Source: Halichondria panicea (lineage: Eukaryota > Porifera > Demospongiae > Suberitida > Halichondriidae). From it: DNA of 64,000 nt. A model generated the notes under the pieces. That model was given only the letters and a program-made list of their open reading frames with translations. It was not told where the DNA came from and did no database searches. Positions 47,401 to 60,900 of this stretch are shown one piece after another. The stretch's first letter is position 1, and each line of letters opens with the position of its first letter. The translations under genes were made by a program, and so were the position numbers. Location: NCBI RefSeq assembly GCF_963675165.1, contig NC_087377.1, positions 10,588,632 through 10,652,631 on the forward strand, given 5' to 3'.

Positions 47401-50400
47401 ACATGTTAAGACCTAGCTAAGTACCAGCTCATGATGTAAGGTTGAACATTGATTTTCTATTAACTTACATGTGTTGCCTTGAAATTGTGACTTCTGCAGA
47501 GGAGGGTTTGGACTTCAGTGTGGATACTCGGACAGTGACTCTATCCCCTTGTTCCGGATCCGGGTGCAATACACACATCTTTGAGAGCATTTCCATCGCA
47601 CCCGATAGGATTTTGGAGGGTTCTGAAATGTTCAATGTATCTTTCGATGCTAGCAGTCTTAGTTTACCTGGGGCAATTCGCAATTTTGGACAACCGACAA
47701 CAATTGAAATACGAGGTGAGAACCGAGGATTAGGTTAATTGTTTTGTGTAATAGTGCTGGTTGCAATTTTGTCTGCGTGTGCATGTCATAAGACCAGCAC
47801 AATAATTATTTGACTTTATAATTATACTCAAGATCACTTACCAACTTCTACGTGAATTAATGAGCACATGCTCGGGTTTGCACTGTGCCATGTAATCAAG
47901 AATATGACTTGATCACAGACTTGTATTTTTATACATGTACGTTTATCAGTAACACCTGTTGAAGTTAATAATTTTTTTTATAGGTTGCATGCATGGTATC
48001 AAGAGTATAATTGTAATAGAGAAGAGAGTAACGAATGTAGGCATACTGTACATCAGAGAGTAACGTATCTGTAACCTGCACACTGACCAATCCAAGTGTG
48101 GGTGATGTATCTACTTTCTTGATAGATTACATCACCCATGCACGCTTGGATTGGTCAGTGTGCAAATAGAAAGTAGATTACATCACCCACACTTGGATTG
48201 GTCAGTGTCCAAACTCCAAGCTTGTGACAGATACAGTAAGTCACGTTACTCTCCACATACAGCATCTGATACACAGTATATGCCTACGTTCGATACTCTC
48301 TTCTCTATTATATACTCTTGATGGTATGTACAGTTATTTGTTGTCCATATGACTTATTTAATTGCCATTGGTCTATATTTTCAGAGATACCCCCAATGGT
48401 CGAGTTTAACCAAACAACTTACCAGTTTGCAGAAGGAGGTGATGATATGGTATGCTTGGTGATCCGAGCTATAGACTCAATCAGTGATAGAGTCTCAATC
48501 ACAGTGACAATCACTCTAGCAGGTGATTCTACAATCCTGGATGCAGGATCAGGAGGTACATACTACATAGGTAGATTTACATGCCATGCATGTACATACT
48601 GTAAAATGCTTTGCGAGAAAAAGACCTACAATTTGCAATCTAACTTTTGCGATTTGGAAAGGTTATGTTGTCATAAAAGTATCCGTAACACTATTTTCGT
48701 TGCGACGCCATTTATTATAGCAGTCGTAAAGTTTGATGCTCACAAACATTCTTGTTCTAAAGCACTTTCGCTTTGTTGCAAGCAGCTCATTTTATTAGGG
48801 CATGCGTATTTATACACTCTTGTACAGTGTATATACTTGTATATACATGCGCATGGATATATATCTAGACTAAGAGTGTATTATTTTTAGATTTGTACCC
48901 GAGGACGTGCAGTTCTATGTATCCATCCCTAGAGGGTGTATAGCATATATATGTACACTGTACATGTATCTTTGTTTTTCTTACAGATTTTGGTTCTGGT
49001 CAAGTTAGCCACAAATTTGTTTTTGACTCAACAAGTGGCCCACTTGTGTGTGAGTCCATTGAGATCGTAGATGATAACAACTTTGAGGGGACAGAACGTT
49101 TCTCTGCAACATTATCGAGAACCAGCTCTAGTGCAGTAGAACTTTCAACAATATCTGCTGAAATTACAATTACAGATCCTAGTAATGGTAAGTATATATA
49201 TATGGATTGCTCTCCATTAGTGAGACTCATTAATTTTTGTTACAGAATGATATTAACAGAGCCAGCTCATGATCAGCTAGGCCTATAATAGTGTATGAAT
49301 AATAATTATTAGAGGGTAGTACTAATGTATTTGCCTAGCTTCAAGTGATGATAATAGCAATCCTCTATTGTTCCAACTCCTGCAGACATCACACAGTGTA
49401 GTGTGGTATTTACTGACCAGCAGTACGAGGTTGACCCCGTATCTGGTGACGTGACTGTGGAGTGGGCCGGAACTGGACCAACTGCTGACATTAATGTCAA
49501 CGAGTTTACGTGTAATCTGCCTGATGGAATGTCTACAGATTGTGAGTTAATCACCATGCACCTCACCATACAGGAATACCTTAGTTATATCCCAGAGGAG
49601 GTCCGACACACTCACGTGATGCAGTTTTTAATTAGATTGATTTATCCATGTACATAATTATGTACCTTGATAACTGCATGCTTATCAGATTGAAGTCATA
49701 AGTCAAAACTTACGGACATAATTGGCTCTTTTATGGTGAACTGACGAGATATTCACTCTTACTTTTGTCATCGTGTTGAGAAGCCATTACACCTTGCTAC
49801 TTGTGTACAGTACTAATCCTTCTATTGTGCCTATTATTATAATTATTGTCTATAATAACATGCCCAATTAGTATACCTAGATCTACCCTGAATTAAAGGG
49901 CCACTTGGAATCGAGGCTTCATATACAGTGGAACCCCTCTATAACGGACACCTTTGGGAATAATGTTTTGGCCTTTATACAGAGGTGGCCTTTGTTGAGG
50001 GGTTGTTTTGTACACAAACTGTTCATTTGGGACCTGGGTGCCTGGCCGTTATATAGCAGCTGGCCTTTATTCGGAGGTGGTTGTTAACAAGGGGTTCCAC
50101 TGTATGTAGAAAGAATCTTGCTATGAAATTTACACGTTTTTTTACATCACTTTTGACATAACTTCCTGTTGTACCTCCTTTAGTTATAGCACCTGCATTG
50201 CCACAATAAATAATAGTTAGACACCTCCAAAACAGTGTCTAACTCATTTAGATACTAGTGCGCATGCGCAAACCGCTTGACTACAATACAATTACTTGAC
50301 AACGGAATACTAGGCATACTAAGTAAATTTGCAGGTCCCGTATTACTAGAATGTTTTGCGAGCATCAAATATTTGCAAACTTTGCAATGGTTGATCAATT

Positions 50401-51015
50401 CGCAACAATAAAATCTGCAAAACCTAAATTATTACTAGTAAATACACACAATCCTTGCTAGAACGCAATAGTTAGATCGCAAAGGGTCAAATTTTCTGCT
50501 GATTTGGCTCCTTCGCAAAGGTTTTTCACCCACAAAATATTCTAGTAATACGGTACGGTATACAGTGGAACCTCTGTTAACAACCACCTCCGAATAAAGG
50601 CCAGCTGGTATATAACGGCCAGGCACCCAGGTCCCAAATGAACAGTTTGTATACAAAACAACCCCTCAACAAAGGCCACCTCTGTATAAAGGCCAAAACA
50701 TTATTCCCAAAGGTGTCCGTTATAGAGGGGTTCCACTGTATACTTAAGTCCCATAGTATACATGTACATGCTCTGAGGCACTTTCCCCATGTACTTCCCA
50801 TGTAGATCTTATCAACTAGTGTCTAATAATAATTATCAAGTTTACATATACCATCTCCACACATGCACACACACGTAGGCACCAGTCCGTTTGTGCTCAC
50901 TGGTCTAGCTCAAGGTGACCACACCTTCTCAGTAACACCTCGGCAAATCAGCGATCCTAGCCTGCCTCAATGTAGTAGGGGATTGATTGGTCAATTCATT
51001 ATCATCCGACTTTAA
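44480..51015 (+). CDS. Gene F: secreted three-Calx-beta protein
   Basis: Ten exons: 44480-44543, 45160-45234, 45745-45879, 46391-46591, 46867-47016, 47500-47715, 48385-48555, 48987-49187, 49386-49541 and 50879-51015. All are phase 1, giving 501 residues. Residues 1-20 are a signal peptide (LLRAFALYLFVQAVKS). Residues 22-46 are a small linker (TLNYPCNVLSNLYKKDGF). Three Calx-beta-type domains follow, each on two exons: 47-158, 159-280 (YxSxF-type segment, then ILEGSEMFNVSF) and 281-404 (VEFNQTTYQFAEGGD, then NFEGTERFSATL). Residues 405-491 form a C..C domain with CTSPFVLTGLAQGDHTFSV. No membrane segment or GPI-type end follows. Calx-beta domains bind calcium and are the core of sponge aggregation factors, so a calcium-dependent adhesion role is plausible but inferred. 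Exon 10 and its stop are the least certain part. Confidence 0.8.
44731..45037. mobile_element. MITE in intron 1 of gene F
   Basis: The ends accgtacttattcgatttaa and the complement ending at 45037 match the copy at 45928-46253. Confidence 0.8.
45928..46253. mobile_element. MITE in intron 3 of gene F
   Basis: Same family as 44731-45037, with ends 'ccgcacttattcgatttaag' and 'gccttaaattgaataagtac'. Confidence 0.8.
47998..48325. mobile_element. Long palindromic MITE in intron 6 of gene F
   Basis: The outer ends (atcaagagtataattgtaat on the left, complement near 48290-48320) and an inner pair ('actgaccaatccaagtgtgg' with 'ccacacttggattggtcagt') are both inverted. This gives a nested stem of about 300 bp. 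Confidence 0.8.
49926..50102 (+). mobile_element. Pogo-like MITE, copy 2
   Basis: CAGTGGAACCCCTCTATAAC to GGTTCCACTG, 177 bp, bounded by TA. It lies in the last intron of gene F. Confidence 0.85.
50337..50557. mobile_element. MITE between two pogo-like copies
   Basis: The ends 'ccgtattactagaatgtttt' and 'aaaatattctagtaatacgg' are inverted. Related sequence occurs at 45305-45445 and, truncated, at 63690-63850. Confidence 0.75.
50563..50738 (-). mobile_element. Pogo-like MITE, copy 3 (inverted)
   Basis: 176 bp bounded by TA. It is the reverse complement of the copy at 49926-50102, so the two form a large inverted pair around 50337-50557. Confidence 0.85.
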
Positions 51016-51948
51016 AGCCTGCATGCATGTTAATGCTATTTTATTAGTAGATAGATACGCCTCAAGTTTATTTTTAATCTATACTATGTTTCCTTCGCAT
51101 TACTCCTCAACACATACAAACTTGTACAACAATAATTATATGGACCTCAGAATTATCAATCAACATTTGGGGTACGTACATATTCATAGTGTGATTTGGA
51201 ATGAGGGTGAAACTCAACCTGCCAAATGTTGAGGTTGGTACCAATTGGAGAGGGGCTGGGGGCGTACCCAAACATGGGCGAACTTTTATTAATAGATGCC
51301 TCGATTTTAGCAACTTTTGTATGCTCTCTGTGACATTTCTGGTGAACACATGTACGTGCATGAGTGCAGCTAGGGCACCCGTGACGTCGAAGAGCCTTAC
51401 TGAGTTAACCACCACCGCCATTAATTTTACATCACCATAATTATATATACACAATCGAGAATACCTTAGTTATAATGAGGCATCTGTTTAATAATAGGGG
51501 ATATAATTACATGCTGTTTGGATCACAGTAGCGATACCCAATACTATGATATTATCCTATGGATACTGAAGATTATCACGAGTCTGTGCCAGTAACTGCA
51601 CGAGTGCCAGCTATTCCCCTATTCTAAACCACAAAAGGACATACCACATCATTTAATTGATCAGTTTTAATTATGTGTTCAAATGAAAAACTCGTGTATA
51701 TGAATCATGATGCCTTAATTTTTGTGGCATTATTTTGAGGCAACTGAACATAGTTCACACATAAATGCAAATTACTTCAAACAGAAAACAGCATATTAAA
51801 ACACATCTATGAGTACAATTGGTAAGTAATGAGCCTAAACGTCGGTCATGTAGCTTGTAGGCATTGTATCCAACACACTGTCACATGATAATCTGTTCAT
51901 CTGTTAGTAAGACCACAAGAATAAATTATTTTTCACAAAACGGGAATT
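51016..51948. other. Tail-to-tail intergenic region between genes F and G
   Basis: No exon that would extend gene F with a membrane segment is visible. The right half (51450-51948) is the 3' flank of gene G and is duplicated at 14410-15020. Confidence 0.55.
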
Positions 51949-54900
51949 TTAGAAACTCACCATTGGTGTGCTCTTTGATAGGGTGCTATCGTTTGAGTTG
52001 TTAGGTATCACTAGTAGGTGATTCTCTGACACGACAGACCGGACGTCGTTACGGTCACCACTCAAGCTGGTCTGTAGACACAGGTGCTGTCTATTGTTCC
52101 CCTCAGGGGGACTGTAGTTGTGGGGTATCGACTTGCTACTTGAGTGAAAGTCACTAATCTTGATGGTTAAGCTATCATTATGCATGTCCACGACTGTGTC
52201 GAGATTAGAGCCACTGACGCTGTTTTGAGTGTTCAGTTTTGTTACGGAAGAAGAAAGAGAGTTGGAGTAGAGGGGAGAGGAAATGCCTTCCCTCGTCGTC
52301 GAGGGGGTTAATGGGGGGGAACGTACAAACGAGCCGGCTCTACGACCATTAGGGGGACTCTTGAGTCTGTGGGGGAGGGAAGGAGGTTAGAACTGAAGAA
52401 GTAAGTATAATGCATTTACTTACGCAAATGAATCTATGCCGTTTTCCAAGTCAAGTGAAGATGGTCGTATTCCACGAGCAGTGATAGCTGCATGTACATG
52501 TACATGTGTGTATAATAATGTGTTTGTGAGAAGCCAATTAAAAGCTTAGCTGCATGGAGCTTGCATTGCATGGTATAATTATTGTATAGTGCGAAATTTT
52601 CGAGGCACTTAAATTTCGTGGAATGGCCTCTAAAAGTATTTTGTTGAATAAATTTCATTGGTCAAATGACGTGGTGCTTAGTTAAAGCTTCTTGGATCGA
52701 GGATTGCTAACTCAAAAAAACAGCGAAAATAATTATTAAGCCCCTCGGCTCGAAAATTTCTGCTATACGGTAAAAAAGCACTTGTACATAGTTGTGTGCT
52801 AATCATAGTATAGTTATCGCATACTTATTAAACTTGACTAAGAAATGCTATGAGACTATTTTCAGTTAATGGTTAATGAAACTGATCAAATCCTCGTATA
52901 CAATTCAAAGTAGGAATTAAAGCAATAACTATTGGGAGAGAGAGAGTAAAGTCAAAACTGTACACACTCACTCACCAATTTTCCTTCCTCTGTTGCACTT
53001 TTTCCTACAAACTGCTATGATCACTGCCGTCAATATCACCGTGACAACAAGCAGCATTCCTCCCACCACCGCAGCAATGATGACATAAATGACATGCTCT
53101 GAAGAAGAAAACACAACATAATTCACTATATACTATAGAAGGTACACATACACGTATATAGGGATTGGAGTCTTAAATGCGAAAGGGAAATTTACAGATA
53201 ACGATAACAGATTGAAGTGGACAGTAATGGTATATAAAGTGTACGGAGATTGTAAGAACAAATCAATGCATGGTCGTATTCACCCTCTCACCTTTGCTCT
53301 CAATCATCCCCACTTCGCTAAACGGTCCATCTCCCAGCTCACTCCTCCCAGCCACTCTAACCTCCGCACTCTTCTCCAGTCCAGCTAGCTTCAACACAAC
53401 ACTGTGCTCAGTATCAACACCACTGGTACCATTCCCCTCCATGGAGATAACAGAGTTCGAGTCATTGCTAGCGATTACAAGTTGTTCAGGTGAGGTGAGG
53501 ACAGCAGATTGAGTATAGTTGATGATGAAATGTGTTATGGGACTTGAGCCTTTCTTGATAGAGAAGCTGATAGTGTGGTAGCCACTGGAATGAGTTACTG
53601 TCAATAAAGATGGCGGACTGGGAAGAGCTGGAGAGAGAAAGGTGTACATAACTATATGAACTGTATTGAAGTCTTCTATTGGACTGTATACTCAACTGCA
53701 TTACCAAACACACTATAGATCCTTATGAAAATACATGTAAAGGGAAGAATACAGTAACTAGTAAGCACTCAGTGGGTTCTGACAATCACTAACCTGGTAA
53801 AGTAGCCAATGTCTCTTGCGCGGTGGTTGGTCCGACAGCATTGATGAGTAGTGCACTGACTGTGTACTCCGTATCAGGATCAAGATTTACTATAGTTAGC
53901 TCCCCGTCTGACACATCCACTGACAAAATGATGAAGGGGTCTCCATTTAGCAGAACCTGGAGTGGATAATGTTGGCTAGGTACTTTGAGCTAGACCACTT
54001 TTAATAATAATAATGGTAAAGATCATCTTATTTACTTTTAAAAATTAATATAATTGTAGTGTTAGTTAAAGGGTCAACAAGTTTACAAGTAACAAACAAC
54101 TAACCTGAATGCTGAAGGAAGTAATGTCAGATCCTCCATCAAACTCCAGTTCCCAGCTGACCAGCATTGAACGCCCATCGAGAAGGGGTGTGACTTGGAA
54201 CAGGGACAGACTCGGCTCTGCATGTGTAAACAAAGCAATTTGCAGTAAATAAAACAAAAAACAGTGTTAGAGGTGCACTATTCTGGCTACTAACTACAGA
54301 TGTCAAAATTCCACAATTGTAAATTTCTCATGGTCATAATTATGTAAATCACTAGCTCTACTAGAATTCTTAATTCTGGCCTCGATCTATCCCACACAAA
54401 ACTGAGTGCTATCAATCGATCTGCACACAATCCATACACACTCACCCCTTGGAGCTGGTGTGTGTGTGACAGTAACGGAGGGAGTACTGAGTCCAGCAAT
54501 GTTCCCAGCCATCACTCGGAAGGTGTGGGTCTCCCCAGGCAACAGTTCCGACAGGGTAACAGAGGTGGAGGGGACAGTTTCAACCTGCATGGGTGAAAAT
54601 GGTTCAAAAATTATAGTGCACTCATAATCAAAAAATAATTATGCTCAATTATGACATGAACTGACATAGCTCATGGAATTGGGTGCAATGCAACAGTTAC
54701 TTAGTAAAGTCGTGTCTCTGGCAATAAAGTTTTGGCTTAATAAAATAATTATGTTGTTCTATACTTGTCAGTACATCCCATTGTTAGCTTGAGGGCATTT
54801 GTACATACAGTGAAACGGATGCAGCCTGACCACAAACTGAAGCAATAGTGATGTGTGTATGGTCAACTTTGCAAATGTTTGTATACAGCGGCTCTTTTTT

Positions 54901-57900
54901 TAATAAAACACAATGGCCGTTCCCACGGCATTCTACAATGAAAAATTAATCTGATTGGACGCTTTATTACATCTCCCAGCTGCTGGGAAGTTACATGTAT
55001 GTATTTAGATGGGTAAACAATCCAATCGTGTATATAGTGCCCTCGCTAACTGTTGGCAGCTGCATTTCAATTAACTGTCATACAATGTAATTACACCAAA
55101 ACAATACTGAATTTGTATGGTTTAGATTTATAAGTACAGTTCCTTGTACACTGTCAATTATTACCTGGGCATACTCTTCGTTATTTATGCTTTGCTCAAC
55201 GACGTAAAACTCAGCGCTGTTAAACGATATCGACCCAGACATCTCCGTTGGCGCGTTCCAAGTCAGTGTCACTGTCCTGTCATCGTTGGGGTCAATTGTC
55301 AGCACCAGGTTGCTAGGTTCCGATGAGATTTCTGTAGAGCATGCAATACACAGTTAGAGAAAGTAATTTGTGTGCACATCTCCCTATAATTATTAATCTA
55401 TGATATTTATGAAGCTATTAACTATACCATTGTGTAATTTCATGGCAATAGAGCAGCAATGTAGAAATGTAGAGGCCATACAACAAAAATTGTTCCCATA
55501 GGCTGGAATACGCAGTTAAAACAGTATCATGTACTATATGTAGGTACCCACACTGCATGCATGTGCAATGATATCATAAAAGTGCCCGCGATGTGGTAGT
55601 ATGGTTGTTATAGCCACAGGGAATACACCTTCTACACTGTAGGTCTTTAACGTTTTGAGAGGAAATCGATTTATAGATGGAATTAGTCTTATATCACATA
55701 GTGCGAAGAGTAAGCTGCACACCGACCACTCATATAGGCTCTACATGTAGTAACCTGTTCTGGCATCCTATAATCCTGTCTTGCTTGGACTACCCTCCCA
55801 TGTTCCATAATCTAGAGTGGTTGGACAAAGCTTATTGTCTTTTTCACTATATAAGAAGAATTTCATCCCACATCCTCCATTGATAACTAATGCTGGTGCC
55901 ACAAATAAACATTTTCCCATGCTCCTCAAAACACAAATATTTGGTTAGTTACTATCCATTTTGTTTGTCTACTACAGCACAACAACTATTATGCCCACAG
56001 GCTATTGGTTCACACACAATAACAATAGGTTTCCCCAACAATGCTGTCCACCACTACCTTCAGACTACATCAGAGGAAGATCGAGATTAGGCTTGATCAA
56101 GAGACCTCTGATCCAATGCAAAACTCAACAGTAAAGTCATTAATTGTTGCACGTTGTGACTATTGATTTAGTATAATCGAGGTACTTGTGTGGTACCTTC
56201 TCTGAACTATGATTAGAGTAAGTAAACACAGATAGAGACAAACCTCAATTGCTATTAGCACTTATATAACTATACAACTATTTCATCCACTTACCCCATA
56301 GTTGGAAATCATAGTTACGATCGTCCATCCCATGTTCGTTGTTTACTTCACAGCGATAAGTCACAGTATCTAAAACATTATAGTCCGATATCTCTAACGT
56401 TCCATTTTCATGAATCCGATATTTCGAGTCTTCGGCAATCAGTCTCTCACCATCGTACCAAGCTACGGTTGGACTGGGGTTTCCAATGAATGGACAGTCA
56501 AGATACACTTTACTGGCAGTACTGCTGACTCCCTGCGTGATTAGTCCAGTCTCCAAGGTGATGAAGGGCGCCCCTATAAGAATGAATCATTAAGACTATA
56601 GAATAATATAACTTCTACTATTGATAAAATTTTTATGCTTAATTGTGTGGGTCAAATTAAATTCGAGCCTAATTGGCTTGTGGTCAACTTTTTGAGACAG
56701 ATATATAGCTCAAAGCAATCGTACAGTAACCATGCAGCAGCCCAGAAGCTCATCATTAGCCACAAACTTCTTTCATCAAGCCTATTACTGGCTTCAACCA
56801 TTGAAATCTACTTGACCAACATCTGCAAAGAATGTGTATGGGTTTAGTGTAGGCTTTCTGGTCTACACAAGTTGACCACAAATGTGTTGCCTGGGCCACC
56901 ACTAATTAATTGCAGCTGGAGACTTTCATTCTATGGCTCTCAAATTGGCTCAATTGACTCAAGAGCACCATTTGTTATGGAGACAGAGAACTTAGTGGAT
57001 CAGTCCGATAATTATAATTATATAATTGTACTGATTCTTTCCTAGTACATGTACTGATTGAGGACTCAGGTAAATCGTAGTAACCAGACAACGTATACAA
57101 AACTAGCAATGATTAGAGTGATAACCTCCGCTACTTGATATTTTGTTTGCTGTTCATAAAGACATGTTTGAGCGCATTCACTGAAAGACAGCTAGATTAG
57201 CCGTATAGGAGGAAATTGAGTGCCGCAATCTCTCACTTGCAATATAAATTATACAATGTTTTGGCGATTGAGTACCGGCCACAGTATGTGTATGTTGTAG
57301 GCTAAGAGGGAAGTAAAAGATTCTGTATGCCGTTGGAGTTAAGTGTCGACAGTGGTATGGAACAGTCAATGACACCAAAGGAGGCAAGGTATGATGACGA
57401 ATTAGAATCGAAACTGCTCGAAAACCGAACTCGATCCTGCTAAAACGCCCCGTAATTGGCGTGGTGTTTGAATGTGGTAATGTTGTACCTATATCTGGCA
57501 AAATGGTGCACCAAGTTTTAGTTTTTACAGTGCCTTGTACGACAATGTCAACAGCAACCATACAAATTCTATAGAGGTACAAAAACAAGACCCCACAAGT
57601 ATAAGCAACACTTAGCAATAGCAGCTAGTAGCTACAGGACCAGCTGCACTGCAGTAGGCATCTGTTCACCACACATAGACAAAACTCATGCCAAACTCTT
57701 GCTTATGGTTTGCTAACAATGAGTGAAGCTTTGCTGTACATGACTTTGGTCACACCAATCTAATTAACCTTACACTGACAAATTCTCACTGGAGAATTAG
57801 TGAAAATCACTGCATGCACCTGTGTACCTATCACCTCTGTACAGCTGCACTTCTCTGCCTCGCTAGTCACTTAATTAGCTTGCGTATTGAAGTACTATAA

Positions 57901-60900
57901 TTATAGTTGCTCACAAGTAAAAATAGATACACATTTTATCAAGCACTCTCCACTATACGAAATAGCCATCACTGCTTTTAATTAGTGATTCAGCCCTCTC
58001 TTTTTATACCTTAGAGTGCATTTCCGGCATTGTTTCCCAGATCTCCGGTTTTGTCAGTATTTGTCTCACTGTCAACAGAGTGTGCAGCATGGACAAGTGT
58101 GCACTAGCTACAGCTACCGGTTAGTAATTGTGAGCCCCTACCTCTGTGGACATTATAATTTGTTTTCCTTCGGTAGTCATCATAATAATTATGTTAAACA
58201 AGACAACTTTTATACATTACTGCATGACATGTGCGTTAAGGTCAATGTACCTGCAAACCCATACAATACGGAACTTAACTCTTAAAGTGCCCTCAACTAC
58301 AAACACAATGTACAATATACAGGCTGTATAAATAATTATGCAAAGACGCTATTGACCGTATACGTAGCTAATGCTTAACTTACATGTACCTTAAAGTGCC
58401 CTCAGCTACTAACACAATGTACTATATACAGCTATGAATGGTATAATGATATGCAAAGAGCACATAATTTAATTACCATACAATAACCTGAGTGTGTGGG
58501 AACTTGTATTGTTAACTGGATGGAATATAATTAATGCCAACGAACTATTGTCCCTATGACATTCAACCCCTACCAATACAATAACCGAGTGACCATATAA
58601 CGGTACGCCTATAGCAGGTGACACTACATGGTCTGACTCTTAGACGCTAGGAGCGGGGTACTAAAATAATAATATACGCACTGTATAATTATATCAGACA
58701 TTCGCGTTAAGTTTTCTACAACATCACTAATTAACCTGCTTTTTATACATGTAGTTTTTTTCAATATCCAAAGCTGCTTAGAATAATGGTGTAAGTTGTA
58801 AGTTGCAATCCAGGTGCAATTGACTAACCTCAGATCATCAATTAGTTAATTAAGAGCCAATTGTAAACACAATTTAATTGCACTCAAAGAACCCAGCTAC
58901 AAGTTTAATAATTTGTTTGCAGACATTATTAACTCACTTATAGTAAATATAGTGTGCCAGAGCTAATCTTCTCAGAAAACTAATCCCAAATACTATCAAT
59001 AATTAATTATACATTCTGCATGTACAGGTACATGCTTTAGAGTATTATAGCTTAATTAATTGCTGAGCTTTCCTTGGTATTGCATTTCCTGGTGGCTAGT
59101 AGTTACAAAGACTAATGGGTACAGAGCTTACACTAGGGGGTGTATGCATTGAACCAATTCAACATGTGAAAGGCATTCTATGATCCAGAACAGTTATGAA
59201 TTGATGGCCCGACTCTTTCAATGGAGCACGAGCGTTCTCTCGTTACCAATTCACAGCATTTTGCACTTACTGCCTAATAAGTGAAATCGTTGTGCCAAAA
59301 GTACTTACTTTACTTTACCACACATGGAGCAGCTACAACCATACCTCATTGATTATCAATATTAACACACCATAAATTATTATGCAAATCAATGGGATAC
59401 CTCACATGAATAGAGCTCCATTGTTGTTAATAACACACCATGCGTTCATGCAAATGGTATACAATAGACTCTCGTTAATCCGGCCACCCTTGGAACAGTG
59501 CAGCTTGGCCACATTTCTGAAAATAGCTGCGGCTAAAAAACGACCCTACCTCGAATCTAATGGTGGTTCTATCTCGAAGATAATGAATCATTATGCTATC
59601 TATTAGCAATTTTATCTGTCAAACCACACCCAAAACTTCATATCCGGGCGTAATAATTACTAGTTTGGGACAGCCAGTAAACGGAATAGCAAACGGCCGC
59701 ATTTCAGGGTGAGTTTTTTGCAGTAAACACCTAGCTAGCAATCCGTGCCTGGCCGGTATATCGAGGTGGTCGTACTTCAGAGAGCCGGAAATAAATACTG
59801 TAGCATAATTATAAGCATCGGATAGTGAAAATCTATTTTGGCCTCCCGGCTGTGAAAAGATCAATGCTTGTGTTACTAATGCCACCATAAGGCGTCGTTA
59901 TTAACACACCGTGTAAATGGCTAAACATGTAATAACATAAGCATCATTTGATAGTGAAAATATATTTAGGCTCTCTCTGCTATATCTATATAGTGCTTCA
60001 TAGTGTGATATGTGAGAAGACCAATGCTTGTGTTAACCAACACTACCGCAACGTGTCAACAGACTAAATTGTTTGTTAAGTGGCTCTCACACTTACACTA
60101 GGATAATGTTTCAGTGAATGCGATCCTCACAGCAAATAAGTTAACTTAAACAGTATGGTTAATTGGATTTGTTTCTTGAATGATGCACATAAACGACCCA
60201 CTTGAAATTTAGTTGGCTACAAATTGGTAGTAAATTAGTACGATTTCTTCAATAGCTTCAACAAGCTCCCACACACACACCCCACACATACATGACTGTA
60301 TAATTATGTACTTAACCTTGCACCAAACTATTATAGCTATGTATAGCTGTGCTGTTTTGATACTTACCTTCAATAGAAACCATGTTGTTTTGCGTATCAT
60401 TTCCTGCTGCATTACTGACTTCGCATGAGTACACACCAGCATCATCGTACGAAGCTCCCGTTACAGTTAGGCTACCACTAGTAGCATCGATACTGTATCG
60501 AGTTCCAGTTAACCGTGCACTCTCTGTAGAGTCGTGCGGTGTGAACGTCCACGAGTGATTCAAACGGTGAACAGCTGTAGTTGCATCATCATTGACAGTG
60601 CAGGAGAGGTTGAAAGTAGCTCCCACCATTACTGTTTCATCAAACTGTGTTCCAGTGACAGTCGGTCGATCTGCAGTAGTGAAGATATACTATTAATACA
60701 CTCACAGACTGATTTCTTCGACAAATGTATACGGCATCCAATGACTACATGTATATGAAGTGCACACATGCACACTATGGGTGCTAACAACATAATCGAG
60801 AGGTAATTACATGTTGACTGCTGTTGACAACATTTATACAAGTGTGACTAACAGAAGCATTAAAATCTCTCCCACACTCGCTGGCTCCAAGGTCGACGTG

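Noticed and set aside
57178-57618. 147-codon minus-strand open frame in an intron of gene G
   Set aside because: No signal peptide, domain or motif, no splice context, and it sits inside a long intron; probably chance.
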